56,871 nucleotides of DNA from an uncultured Eubacteriales bacterium (GTDB lineage Bacteria; Bacillota; Clostridia; Oscillospirales; Butyricicoccaceae): contig CAJUIK010000002.1 of assembly GCA_910585875.1 (NCBI GenBank), positions 39,850 to 96,720 on the forward strand, in the 5' to 3' direction. Of this stretch, positions 32,872 to 41,030 are shown in pieces. The translations under genes and the position numbers were made by a program. The notes beneath the pieces were generated by a model. That model did no database searches and had not been told where the DNA came from. It worked only from the letters and a program-made list of their open reading frames with translations. How positions within the stretch are numbered: position 1 is the stretch's first letter; each line of letters starts with the position of its first letter.

Positions 32872-33345
32872 TTAGGCCCGGAAATCGGTCTTCATCCGCT
32901 TGGGCGGCTCGGGGACAGGGGCGGCGTAACCCGGAACACCCGCCGTATCCACGCCGGAGGCCGCGATGACTTTTTCAATCTCGTGCAGATTGAGCTCCAG
33001 GGTGTTGCGGGCCACTTCGGTGGCGCAGCGATATTCCTGGTAGCTGCGCAGTAGCTTCTCGGCAGTCTGCCGGGCTTGAATCTGCATGGAATCAGGGTAG
33101 CGGCTGGCCAGCTCGGAGAGGGAAGAGCCCTCCAGCCCCAGCTGGGACACGGCTCTCAGCCGCTTTTGCTCCAAGCCCCGCAGATTCAGCGTCATAGCCT
33201 GTTCCTGCTTGAGGGCTTCGTCCAGCGCCGTCAAATCGTCTTTTTTAACGGCTTGGGTTTTTTGCCTGGCCAGCTCGCTCAGCTGGTCCAAGCGGCCGCT
33301 GAGCTCGTTCAGCAGCGATAGATAAGCCTGACGCGCCTGTTCCAT
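32872..33345 (-). CDS. flgN: FlgN-family export chaperone
   Basis: A 157-residue, almost entirely helical protein (coiled coil over residues ~5-125). The heptad pattern LSGRLDQLSELARQKTQA and the position between flgM and flgK identify it as FlgN, the chaperone that keeps FlgK and FlgL ready for export. The Pro-rich tail is not conserved. Its ATG follows the flgM stop immediately (TAGATG). Confidence 0.88.
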   Translation of the reverse strand: MEQARQAYLSLLNELSGRLDQLSELARQKTQAVKKDDLTALDEALKQEQAMTLNLRGLEQKRLRAVSQLGLEGSSLSELASRYPDSMQIQARQTAEKLLRSYQEYRCATEVARNTLELNLHEIEKVIAASGVDTAGVPGYAAPVPEPPKRMKTDFRA

Positions 33346-33663
33346 CTATTCGCCCTCCCCTAAAAACAGAATCCGGGCGGCGATAGCCATGGGGTCCGGC
33401 GTATACTGGCCCAAAGCCACCTGCTGTTTCAAAGTCTGAATATCGCCGGTGGTGGTGGCCGTTCGCACTTCTTGGGCCAGCCGGCTGACGGCTTCCATGT
33501 GAAAACGGCTTTCTTTGGTGGATACGGCGGATAGAGTGACGCTGTCGTAGTTGTTATGGCCCGGGTTGGCCTGGGCGCGGTTTTCGCGCTCGATATTGGC
33601 GCGATAGGTTTTTTTTGTCGGCGCGACAGAGGAAATTGCACCGTAACCAGAAGAAGTCAGCAC
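33346..33663 (-). CDS. flgM: Anti-sigma-28 factor FlgM
   Basis: A 105-residue protein with a flexible N-terminal half and a C-terminal helix pattern (TKESRFHMEAVSRLAQEVR...YTPDPMAIAARIL) typical of FlgM. It binds the flagellar sigma factor until the hook is complete and is then exported. The start is GTG at 33663, with AAAAGGATG upstream. A sigma-28-like promoter precedes the gene, so FlgM would be autoregulated. Confidence 0.88.
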   Translation of the reverse strand: MLTSSGYGAISSVAPTKKTYRANIERENRAQANPGHNNYDSVTLSAVSTKESRFHMEAVSRLAQEVRTATTTGDIQTLKQQVALGQYTPDPMAIAARILFLGEGE

Positions 33664-33713
33664 TATATCTCACATCCTTTTCCTAAACGTCCGATGGGAA
33701 GCGTTCAATAATT

Positions 33714-33740
33714 ATATCGGCCCATTCCAATGAAAAATAA
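33714..33740 (-). promoter_or_regulatory. Candidate sigma-28 promoter of the flgM operon
   Basis: On the minus strand the -10 is GCCGATAT (33714-33721), seven of eight bases to GCCGATAA. The -35 position 15 bases away reads TTAT against TAAA. It lies about 50 bases before the flgM start. Confidence 0.6.
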
Positions 33741-33783
33741 GAAAGGAGACGCCATTTCTTTTTCATCCGGCGGGGTTTGACGG

Positions 33784-33822
33784 CAAAAATCCCGGCCTTT
33801 TTTGTAAAAGGACCGGGATTTG
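33784..33822 (-). terminator. Terminator of the che operon (minus strand)
   Basis: AAATCCCGG and CCGGGATTT pair around an AT-rich loop; on the minus strand TTTTTG follows. It is 47 bases after the cheB stop. Confidence 0.82.
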
Positions 33823-33868
33823 AAAACAAAGTGTAAAAAATAAAACAAAGGCCCTCGCCGGCCGCAGA

Positions 33869-34909
33869 TTACAGGGTTTTCAGGTGGCGCAGCAGCGTCG
33901 CGGCCACATTGTCGCAGGAGGCCTGCACCATCACCGCGCCGATTTTGTGGGCTACGCCGGGCATTCCGTAAACGACAGAGGACTCCTTGTCCTGCCCGAT
34001 GGTGAAGGCGCCTTTTTGGCGCATGGCCAGCAGGCCGGCGGCGCCGTCCTGGCCCATGCCTGTCATAATAATACCCACCATTTTACAGGACACTGCGTCG
34101 GACATGGAGTGGAACAACGCGTCCACTGAAGGCCGGTGGCCGCTGACCTTTTCGCCCGGCGAACAGGAGACGGTATACCGCCCGCCCACCCGGACCACCC
34201 GGCACTGTAAATCGGCGGGCGCCACCAAAGCCAGGCCCCGGCGGAGCTCGTCGCCGCTCTTGGCCTCCCTCACCTCCATGGCGCACAAGCGGTCCAGCCG
34301 CTCGGCGTACATCTTGGTGAACCCCGGCGGCATATGCTGCACAATCACCATAGGCGGGATATCGGCGGGCAGCCGTTTCATAACGGCCAGCGTGGCCTCG
34401 GTGCCGCCGGTGGAGGCGCCCAGGCCGATGATCACGTTGTTCAGCCCCGGCGCCGCTCCCAGAGGCGGCGGCGCCCCTTCTTTGACGACAGGGGCTTTGA
34501 CCGGGGCCGGACGCACCTTGGCTTGGGCGGCCGTCAGCACTCGCTGGGCCAGATCTGCGATGAAAGAAGGAACGCTGGCCTGCCCCTCGGGCTTGCGGAC
34601 GAAATCCACCGCGCCCACGGCAAGAGCGTCAAAAACTTTCAGGTTCAAAGAAGAAACCAACACCACCGGCAGGGGGTGGGTCGGCAAATATTGCTTAAGG
34701 AAATCCAGCCCGCTGATACCGGGCATCTCCACATCCATGGTGACGACGTCCGGGTTCAGCTTGGCCAGTTTGTTTCTCGCGTCTAACGCATTGATGGCAA
34801 AGCCGATCACATCAATACGGGGGTGGGCGGAAAGGCCCCGGATAATCATGTTGCGGGCGACCAGGGAATCGTCCACCACCATTACGCGGACTTTTTGAGT
34901 TGGCTGCAT
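33869..34909 (-). CDS. cheB: Chemotaxis protein-glutamate methylesterase CheB
   Basis: The 346-residue response regulator demethylates and deamidates chemoreceptors. The receiver domain has DDS near residue 13, the phosphorylated Asp at about 59 (VVTMDVEMPG) and the Lys of VRKPEG. The methylesterase domain has the catalytic Ser in GASTGGTEA, the His in VIVQHMPPGFT and the Asp in MTGMGQDGAAG. AGGAGGG lies before the ATG. It is the last gene of cheA-cheW-cheR-cheB. Confidence 0.95.
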   Translation of the reverse strand: MQPTQKVRVMVVDDSLVARNMIIRGLSAHPRIDVIGFAINALDARNKLAKLNPDVVTMDVEMPGISGLDFLKQYLPTHPLPVVLVSSLNLKVFDALAVGAVDFVRKPEGQASVPSFIADLAQRVLTAAQAKVRPAPVKAPVVKEGAPPPLGAAPGLNNVIIGLGASTGGTEATLAVMKRLPADIPPMVIVQHMPPGFTKMYAERLDRLCAMEVREAKSGDELRRGLALVAPADLQCRVVRVGGRYTVSCSPGEKVSGHRPSVDALFHSMSDAVSCKMVGIIMTGMGQDGAAGLLAMRQKGAFTIGQDKESSVVYGMPGVAHKIGAVMVQASCDNVAATLLRHLKTL

Positions 34910-34925
34910 TGGCCGCGCCCTCCTT

Positions 34926-35765
34926 TTATTTTTGGAATGTGGCGGTGGCCAGCCTGCGGTAGGGGGTGTTTTGGCTCAGGTTTTCAGAGTAGCTGATGAG
35001 CAGATACCCCCCCGGCACGGTTGCGTCATAAAAGCGCTGCACCAAGGCGTCCTTGGTGGGCTGGTCAAAATAAATCATCACGTTTCGGCAGAAAATCACG
35101 TCGAATTTCCGGCGGAACTTGATGGGGTCCATCAGGTTGAAGGTCTGGAAAATCACATTGTCTTTGACGGCGGGAGCTACCATATAACGCCCCCCCGGCT
35201 GGGGAACAAAGTATTTTTTCTTCCAGTCGGCGGGAATGGTGTCGGGCAGTTCGTATACCCCACGGCGGGCGGCGGCCAGCGCCTTGGAAGAAATGTCGGT
35301 GGCCAGCAGGCGGGTATCCCAATTTCTAGCGTCCGCGCCCAGGTAGTCAAAGAGGTACATCGAAATGTTATAAGGCTCCTCGCCGGAGGAGCAGCCGGCG
35401 CTCCAGATGGCCAAAGTCTTATCCTTCTGGTGCCGGCGCACAATATCCGGGATGATATTTTTGCGGAAATAATCCAAATGATCCTGTTCCCGCATGAAAA
35501 AAGTGTAATTGGTGGTCAGTTTATCCAGCAGCAGCGTGACTTCTGTCTCGTCCTTGGTCTTCAGCAGGTTGCTGATGAAATCCGAAAAGCTGGAATACCC
35601 TTTTTGGCGGATGGAGGCGGAAAGCCGGCCGGTGATCAGCTGCCTTTTCTGGGAGAGATCGATGCCATAGTTGCTCTGTACAAAGCGGACCAGCTTGGCG
35701 AAATCCGCGTCCGAAATCGTCATGGGGGAAAAAGCGCCCATGCCGCCCTTGCCCAGATTAGTCAT
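34926..35765 (-). CDS. cheR: Chemotaxis protein methyltransferase CheR
   Basis: The 279-residue SAM-dependent enzyme methylates receptor glutamates. An N-terminal helical domain (about 15-80) precedes the methyltransferase domain with TTNYTFFMREQDHLDYF, the SAM motif IWSAGCSSGEEPY and the FDVIFCRNVMIYFD block. The start overlaps the cheW stop by eight bases; an ATG 14 codons in, with a weaker ribosome site, is possible. Confidence 0.95.
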   Translation of the reverse strand: MTNLGKGGMGAFSPMTISDADFAKLVRFVQSNYGIDLSQKRQLITGRLSASIRQKGYSSFSDFISNLLKTKDETEVTLLLDKLTTNYTFFMREQDHLDYFRKNIIPDIVRRHQKDKTLAIWSAGCSSGEEPYNISMYLFDYLGADARNWDTRLLATDISSKALAAARRGVYELPDTIPADWKKKYFVPQPGGRYMVAPAVKDNVIFQTFNLMDPIKFRRKFDVIFCRNVMIYFDQPTKDALVQRFYDATVPGGYLLISYSENLSQNTPYRRLATATFQK

Positions 35766-36252
35766 GGGGCATCAGCTGGTCGCAGTCCAACACCATCATT
35801 GTTCCAGAATCGTCCGGCAGGGAACACATGCCCGAAACCAGCAGCTGCTGGCTGTGGGCGGGCATGGGCAGGATATTTTCTTTGGGGATATCGATCATCT
35901 GGTCCACCGCGTCCACCAGGATGCCCAGCTGAGTGCCCTCAATATTCAGCACGATGATCAGATTAGAGCCCTGGTTTTCGTCTTCCATATGCATTTTGCC
36001 CAGGCGAAGACGGACGTCCACGATGGGGATGATTTGGCCGCGCATATTGATGATACCCGGAATATAATCGGGCATCATGGGCAGATAAGTAATGGGCAGG
36101 TTGGTCAGAATTTCTACCACCCATTCGGCCACCACGCCCAGACGCAGGCCGTCGCACAAAAATATCAGGAATTTTTGGGAGTCTATCGCTTCCTCCGCCG
36201 GGGCCAGGTCGGCCAGTTGGTCTTCGGTGGCGAATAAAATCTCGTCGTTCAT
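35758..36252 (-). CDS. cheW: Chemotaxis coupling protein CheW
   Basis: A 164-residue SH3-like adaptor linking receptors to CheA. It has FLIFLCDGLRLGVVAEWVVEIL, the signature PGIINMRGQIIPIVDVRLRLG and LGILVDAVDQM. AAGGAGGAAG precedes the ATG by six bases. The N-terminal ~22 acidic residues (ATEDQLADLAPAEEA) are an addition to the plain domain. Confidence 0.95.
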   Translation of the reverse strand: MNDEILFATEDQLADLAPAEEAIDSQKFLIFLCDGLRLGVVAEWVVEILTNLPITYLPMMPDYIPGIINMRGQIIPIVDVRLRLGKMHMEDENQGSNLIIVLNIEGTQLGILVDAVDQMIDIPKENILPMPAHSQQLLVSGMCSLPDDSGTMMVLDCDQLMPHD

Positions 36253-36279
36253 TGGTTGCTTCCTCCTTTTTGCGCCGGC

Positions 36280-38376
36280 TTACGCGCCGTGGGCGGCCGT
36301 ATAGAGATTGGCCACGTCCAAAATGATGCTGATACTGCCGTCGCCCAGCAGCGTACAGCCGCTGATGCCGTAATTCTTGATATTGAAACTGTTCACATAG
36401 CCGGGCAGCTGTTTGACGACCACCTGCTGTTCGCCCAAAAGCTCGTCGACAAACAGGCAATAGGAACAGTCGCCCGATTCTAACCAGAGCAGAATGCCGT
36501 CTTCGATTTCTGTGCAGCCATTGTTGAGCTGGTACAGGTCTTTGGCCCGGATGATGGGGTAGAAGTTATCCAGCGCCTTGATGACTTCGCCGCTGCTGGA
36601 ATCATGAATCACATCTTGGGCCGTCACCTTCATGCTGGAACGGATGTTGTTGATGGGGATGGTGAAGATGGAATCGCCCACAGAAACCTCCATGCCGTCC
36701 ATGATGGCCATGGTCAGCGGGATGCGGATGGTGGTGGTCATGCCTTGGCCCAGGGTGCTGGAGATGGTGACGTTGCCGCCCAGTTCTTCCACGCTCCGTT
36801 TGACTACGTCCATGCCCACGCCCCGGCCGGAAAACTCTGTCACTTCCACATTGGTGGAAAAACCGGGCGCCAGCAGGAAGTTGAGGATTTCCCGGTGGGT
36901 GTATTCCACGTCGGGGGAGGCGATGCCCTGGCGAATGGCCTTTTTGAGCACGGCCTCGTCGTTGACGCCCCGGCCGTCGTCGATGATTTCGATGATGACT
37001 TCGCTGCCGGTGTCCCGGGCGGACAGGATGATTTCGCCCACCGGGTCTTTGCCGGCGGCGATCCGTTCCTCCTGGGTTTCCTCAATGCCGTGATCCATAG
37101 AGTTGCGGATCATATGCATGATGGGGTCGCCGATGTTGTCCACAATGGTTTTGTCCACCTCGGTGTTTTCCCCGATGAGGGTCAGCTTGGCCGGGCGGTT
37201 CAGCTTTTTGGTCATGTCCCGCACAATGCGGTTCATTTTTTGGAACGTGCCGGAAACCGGGACCATCCGCAGGGACATGGAGACGTCCTGCAGCTCGTCG
37301 GTGAGCTTGCGCAGCTGCCGGGCGGATTTGGAGAAGGTATCCAGATTCAGCCCCTTCAGGTCTGGAGAAGAGGTGACCATGGATTCTGTGATGACGATTT
37401 CGCCCACGATGGCGTTGAGCTGGTCCAGCTTGCTCAGGTTGACGCTGATCAGCGTCTCCTTGGGATGCTGCTGACCGCCGCCGGCCTGGGCCGCCGGCTG
37501 AGCGGCCGCCGCAGGGGCGGCGGGCTTGGATTCGGGCGGGGCCGCTTGGGCCGGCGCCTGGGGTTCCGGCTCGGGCTGAGCGGGGGGCTGATAATCAAAG
37601 GGCTGGTATTCCCGCACAGAACCGGAGGATTTGATAATAGGCAGGGCGGTTTCCCGGTCCTCCGGGTGTTTGAACATCATCAAAAAGCCCTGTTCGACGA
37701 CTGTTTCCGACGTGGCCGGATTCTGCTCCACGTCGGCGGGCGAGAAGATAAAATCGGATTCGGCGCAGTAATCCCGCACGGAAGCCACTAGCATAAAGGA
37801 ACGCAGGCTCTCCATGCCGCAACCCTCGTCGAAGAAGACCCGCACGGCGTAGGGGAAATCCTTGTCGCCCTGGGGGAGATCGGGCAGGGCGGGGGCGGCC
37901 GGCGCCGCGCTTTCCGCCGGGGGCGGCTCTGGGGCGGCCGGCGGAGAAGCAGGCTCTGCCGGCTCTTCTCCCTTAATTTTAGAGATCAAGGTATTAACAT
38001 TTGAAAGGAAACTGTCGATATCCTCATCAAGGGGCTGATTTGCCTCCACCTTTTCCACTTCGCCCCGGAAATAGTCGATGGACTGGAATACCAAGTCAAA
38101 CAAAGCGGGGCGGTTCGCCTCGGAAACCACCTCCATGGTGTTTTCTCGGATGATGAAGAACAGGTCTTCAATCCGGTGGGCGATTGTGGTCAGGGTGCCG
38201 AATTCCATCATGGCGGAGGAACCTTTGATGGTATGCATGATGCGGAAGATCTCATTGACGTTTTCTTGTGAAAAGGTGTCGACCTTTTCCGCCTCCAAAA
38301 CGATATTTTCTAATTGCTCCAGCAACGTGTTTGTTTCATAAATATACATATCCAGGATTTCATTGCCGTTGCCCAT
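36280..38376 (-). CDS. cheA: Chemotaxis histidine kinase CheA
   Basis: A 698-residue sensor kinase with the usual five parts: Hpt domain with phospho-His48 in IMHTIKGSSAMM; a Pro/Ala linker; a P2 domain (about 165-265); a second linker; the dimerisation helices (LSKLDQLNAIVGEIVI); the ATPase domain with HMIRNSMDHGIE, IIDDGRGV and FSGRGVGMDVV; and a CheW-like C-terminus. ATG 38376 is chosen, with AGGTGGTG eight bases upstream; a GTG four codons earlier is in frame. No CheY, CheC or CheD gene lies in this operon. Confidence 0.95.
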   Translation of the reverse strand: MGNGNEILDMYIYETNTLLEQLENIVLEAEKVDTFSQENVNEIFRIMHTIKGSSAMMEFGTLTTIAHRIEDLFFIIRENTMEVVSEANRPALFDLVFQSIDYFRGEVEKVEANQPLDEDIDSFLSNVNTLISKIKGEEPAEPASPPAAPEPPPAESAAPAAPALPDLPQGDKDFPYAVRVFFDEGCGMESLRSFMLVASVRDYCAESDFIFSPADVEQNPATSETVVEQGFLMMFKHPEDRETALPIIKSSGSVREYQPFDYQPPAQPEPEPQAPAQAAPPESKPAAPAAAAQPAAQAGGGQQHPKETLISVNLSKLDQLNAIVGEIVITESMVTSSPDLKGLNLDTFSKSARQLRKLTDELQDVSMSLRMVPVSGTFQKMNRIVRDMTKKLNRPAKLTLIGENTEVDKTIVDNIGDPIMHMIRNSMDHGIEETQEERIAAGKDPVGEIILSARDTGSEVIIEIIDDGRGVNDEAVLKKAIRQGIASPDVEYTHREILNFLLAPGFSTNVEVTEFSGRGVGMDVVKRSVEELGGNVTISSTLGQGMTTTIRIPLTMAIMDGMEVSVGDSIFTIPINNIRSSMKVTAQDVIHDSSSGEVIKALDNFYPIIRAKDLYQLNNGCTEIEDGILLWLESGDCSYCLFVDELLGEQQVVVKQLPGYVNSFNIKNYGISGCTLLGDGSISIILDVANLYTAAHGA

Positions 38377-38408
38377 GAAAAACACCACCTTTTTATATCT
38401 CCTTTAGA

Positions 38409-38435
38409 TTATCGGCAGCGGGCCGTCGGAAATTA
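38409..38435 (-). promoter_or_regulatory. Sigma-28 promoter of the che operon
   Basis: On the minus strand TAAT, 15 bases and a perfect GCCGATAA (38409-38416): 11 of 12 consensus positions. It lies about 33 bases before the cheA start and within the gap to the divergent FliK-like gene. Confidence 0.82.
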
Positions 38436-38472
38436 AGTAGTTTTTATAACTTTATCGCAGAGGTATCGAAAA

Positions 38473-39924
38473 ATGCCCAATCTATTAGGCGTAACAAACC
38501 CGACGCCGGGTTTAGACAACACCAATAACACGATTCCAAACCGAAATATCCCCCCTTCGTCCAACAGCAACCCCAACATCCAGAACGTGACGGACCCCAA
38601 CCGGGTGGTGGGGCCCGACGGCAAAACCGAGCGGCAGGACAGCGGGACGCTGGACAATTCCGGCCAAATCCGGTATGATTCTAACTTCCAGACCTTTATC
38701 CAGCGGCTGAGGGAAGCGCCCAGCCTGGCGGCGGAGCTGGCCCGGGTGTTTTCCAGCCGGGAGGGGACCGTGGCCCTGTCCGGCATGGGGGAGGGCACGG
38801 CGGCGGAAATCGCCCGGGCTCTGGAAATGATGAAGATGGATCAGGCCCAGCTGCTGGATTTCCTTTCGGGGCAGATGAAATCGGGCGTCCGCTTCGGCGG
38901 TCCTCTTTTCGCCTTGCTCCGCAACGCCTATGCCCGGGCCGCTTCCGACGGGGTGCGGCTGGATATTTTGCAATTCGTCAAAAATTATGCGGATTACTCC
39001 TCCACCAGCCATATCGAGGGGAACATCCTGCGGAACCTGCGGACCATGGCCGACGCCATGCCCGCCAGCTGGGCGGAAAGGCTGCGGGATATGACGGCTA
39101 TGTTGGAAAACGGCCTGGCCGCCGGCGACCGCCAGGGAAACCTGGCGCTGCTGCAGCGGAATATTTTTCCTTATATGTCCTCCTATGTCAGCCGGACCCA
39201 CGACATGGGCCTGCCCCGGAGCCTCCTTTCCCTGCTGGCGCTGGACGCCGCCCGATATGAAAACGGCTCGGAGGAAAACCTGCTGGATTCTTTCCGGCGG
39301 CTCAGCGGCTACGGCACGCTGAAAGGCCAGTTGGGCGGCGTGGACGGCCAGGCCCTGCTGGCGCTGCTGCGCCGCAATCAGCCGGCGCCCGAAAGCCGGG
39401 CCAATCAGTTTGCCGAGGCGTTGGCCTCGGCGGCGGCCAAGGCGCTGCGGGGCGGCGGCAGCGCCGACGAGCAGCAGGTCTTCCAGCAGCTGGTCAACGC
39501 CATGCTGGTCAACGAGAGCGTTTATATGCCCGTCAACCACCTGCTGATCCCCATCGAAATGAACGGCAGGATGCTGTTTTCCGAGCTGTGGGTGGACCCG
39601 GAGGCCGAGGAAGAAGAAAAGTCTGGGAAAAGCGGCAGGCGTCAGACGGCGATGCGCTTTTTATTCAAAATGGACGTCCAGTCCCTGGGCTTTTTCGATA
39701 TTTTGCTGACGGCCCGGGGCTCTGAAACCGACGTCCGCATCGCCTGCCCGGACAGAGTGGCCCCCTTCGCCAAACAGGTGGAGCAGGCCATGGCCGATAT
39801 CTTGACCCGCAACGGACTAACCCCTGCGGCCGTCAGCGTCCACAGAATGGAGCGCCCCATCGCCCTGACCGAGGCGTTCCCCAAAATATTTGAAGGGAAG
39901 AACAGTGTCAATGTCAAAGCCTGA
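38473..39924 (+). CDS. FliK/YlqG-like flagellar protein
   Basis: A 483-residue protein. The first ~70 residues are Asn/Pro/Ser-rich and probably disordered, followed by a helical middle. The C-terminal ~90 residues (FKMDVQSLGFFDILLTARG, then VAPFAKQVEQAMADIL) resemble the C-terminal substrate-switch domain of hook-length proteins, here with NxLxIPIEMNGRMLFSELWVDP preceding it. The next gene, an FlhB C-terminal homologue, is its usual partner (ylqG-ylqH in B. subtilis). The assignment rests on this pairing and the C-terminal pattern, so it is moderate. GAGG is about ten bases before the ATG. Confidence 0.6.
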   Translation: MPNLLGVTNPTPGLDNTNNTIPNRNIPPSSNSNPNIQNVTDPNRVVGPDGKTERQDSGTLDNSGQIRYDSNFQTFIQRLREAPSLAAELARVFSSREGTVALSGMGEGTAAEIARALEMMKMDQAQLLDFLSGQMKSGVRFGGPLFALLRNAYARAASDGVRLDILQFVKNYADYSSTSHIEGNILRNLRTMADAMPASWAERLRDMTAMLENGLAAGDRQGNLALLQRNIFPYMSSYVSRTHDMGLPRSLLSLLALDAARYENGSEENLLDSFRRLSGYGTLKGQLGGVDGQALLALLRRNQPAPESRANQFAEALASAAAKALRGGGSADEQQVFQQLVNAMLVNESVYMPVNHLLIPIEMNGRMLFSELWVDPEAEEEEKSGKSGRRQTAMRFLFKMDVQSLGFFDILLTARGSETDVRIACPDRVAPFAKQVEQAMADILTRNGLTPAAVSVHRMERPIALTEAFPKIFEGKNSVNVKA

Positions 39925-40294
39925 GGGAAGACGGAACCCATCCAAAAAGGCCGTGGCCCTGCAATACGGGCCGGGGGACGGGGCGCCGGTGATCGTGGCC
40001 TCCGGCATGGGATATATGGCGGAGAAAATCGTGGAGACGGCGGCGGACAGCGGCGTGCCCATCTATGAGGACAATTCCCTGGCCACCATGCTGACCCAGC
40101 TTCAGCTGGGCCAGGAGATCCCTGAAGATCTCTACAAGGCCATTGTAGAAATTTATGTATATTTTCTGCATTTCGACCCGGAGACAGGCCTTTCTCGGCC
40201 AGAAGCCCAGAGCGGAGCGGCGGAACAGGCCGGACAAACCGGGCAGAAGGATCAGCCCGGCCCGCCGGAGCAGACAGGAGAGGAGAATCATTGA
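39911..40294 (+). CDS. FlhB/EscU C-terminal-domain homologue (YlqH-like)
   Basis: The 127-residue soluble protein equals the cytoplasmic domain of the export-gate protein FlhB, without its membrane part: RRNPSKKAVALQYGPGDGAPVIVASGMGYMAEKIVETA, then GVPIYEDNSLATMLTQLQLGQEIPEDLYKAIVEIYVY (landmarks quoted in parts). The NPTH autocleavage motif of FlhB is not seen here. A Gln/Gly/Pro-rich tail of ~30 residues is extra. It overlaps the FliK-like gene by 14 bases and shares its stop with the PilZ start. Confidence 0.85.
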   Translation: MSKPEGRRNPSKKAVALQYGPGDGAPVIVASGMGYMAEKIVETAADSGVPIYEDNSLATMLTQLQLGQEIPEDLYKAIVEIYVYFLHFDPETGLSRPEAQSGAAEQAGQTGQKDQPGPPEQTGEENH

Positions 40295-40893
40295 TGAGCA
40301 GCGGCAAGCAAGGAAAAATCTATGCCCTGCTGGACAGCCGGAACGCCGTGCTGGCCCAGGGCAGGCTGGAAAACCCGCCCGACGCCCCCGACTGGCAGGT
40401 GCGGGTGCCCGAAGACAAGATATCCGCAGTGATGGAACACGAGGAGATTCAGCTGATTCCCATCGACGGGGACGGCGACGCCCTGTTGGGGCGGGTGCGC
40501 CGCAACAGGAACGACATGATTATATTGCAAAAGCTGCAAAGCCTGGGCAGCGAGATGCGGCAAAACCTGCGGATGCCCACCCACTTTAAGAGCTTTATCT
40601 ACCCCCTGAGCGGCGGCTGGAAGGGACGCCGGCAGGCGGAGGCCAACGACCTGAGCTGCGGCGGCGTCGCTTTTTTCTGCGCCCAGCAGCTGGAGGACGG
40701 GGAAACGGTGGAGCTGGTGGTGCCTATCACTGCCGAACCGCTGATTCTCAAATGCCAAGTTCTGCGGCGGCGGCCTTCGGACAGGGAGGACGAAACGCTT
40801 TACGCGGCTAAATTTGTGGATTTGTGCGACGACGAGGAAGCGATAGTGAGAGAGGCTGTTTTCAGTGTGCAGGTGAGAAACCGAACGCGCTGA
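40294..40893 (+). CDS. PilZ-domain protein, probable c-di-GMP receptor
   Basis: This 199-residue protein has an N-terminal domain (about 1-85) and a C-terminal PilZ-type beta barrel. The second conserved element, NDLSCGGVAFF (DxSxxG), and LEDGETVELVVPI are clear. The first Arg motif (RxxxR) is degenerate: only RRQ about ten residues before, so binding of c-di-GMP is plausible but not assured. Its start overlaps the previous stop (TGATG). It is followed by a structured leader and two SLH proteins. Confidence 0.72.
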   Translation: MSSGKQGKIYALLDSRNAVLAQGRLENPPDAPDWQVRVPEDKISAVMEHEEIQLIPIDGDGDALLGRVRRNRNDMIILQKLQSLGSEMRQNLRMPTHFKSFIYPLSGGWKGRRQAEANDLSCGGVAFFCAQQLEDGETVELVVPITAEPLILKCQVLRRRPSDREDETLYAAKFVDLCDDEEAIVREAVFSVQVRNRTR

Positions 40894-41030
40894 AGCGGGG
40901 CTCCTTCATTATAAATAAAAGCAACCATATCAACCCAAGACGAGGCGGGGGAAACCCGGCCCGGCGCGACAGGATTAGCCTGCCGGGCGGCCCAGAGCCA
41001 GGGCCGGCGGGCGGAAAGGAATTTTGATTC
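40894..41030 (+). promoter_or_regulatory. GC-rich structured leader before the SLH giant
   Basis: The transcript can form GCCCGG...CCGGGC with an inner CAGG/CCTG stem around ATTAG, then GGCCC/GGGCC. The upstream TATAAAT at about 40912 could be a -10 with no good -35. I could not match the fold to a known riboswitch. The ribosome site is AAAGGA, ten bases before the ATG. Confidence 0.4.
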
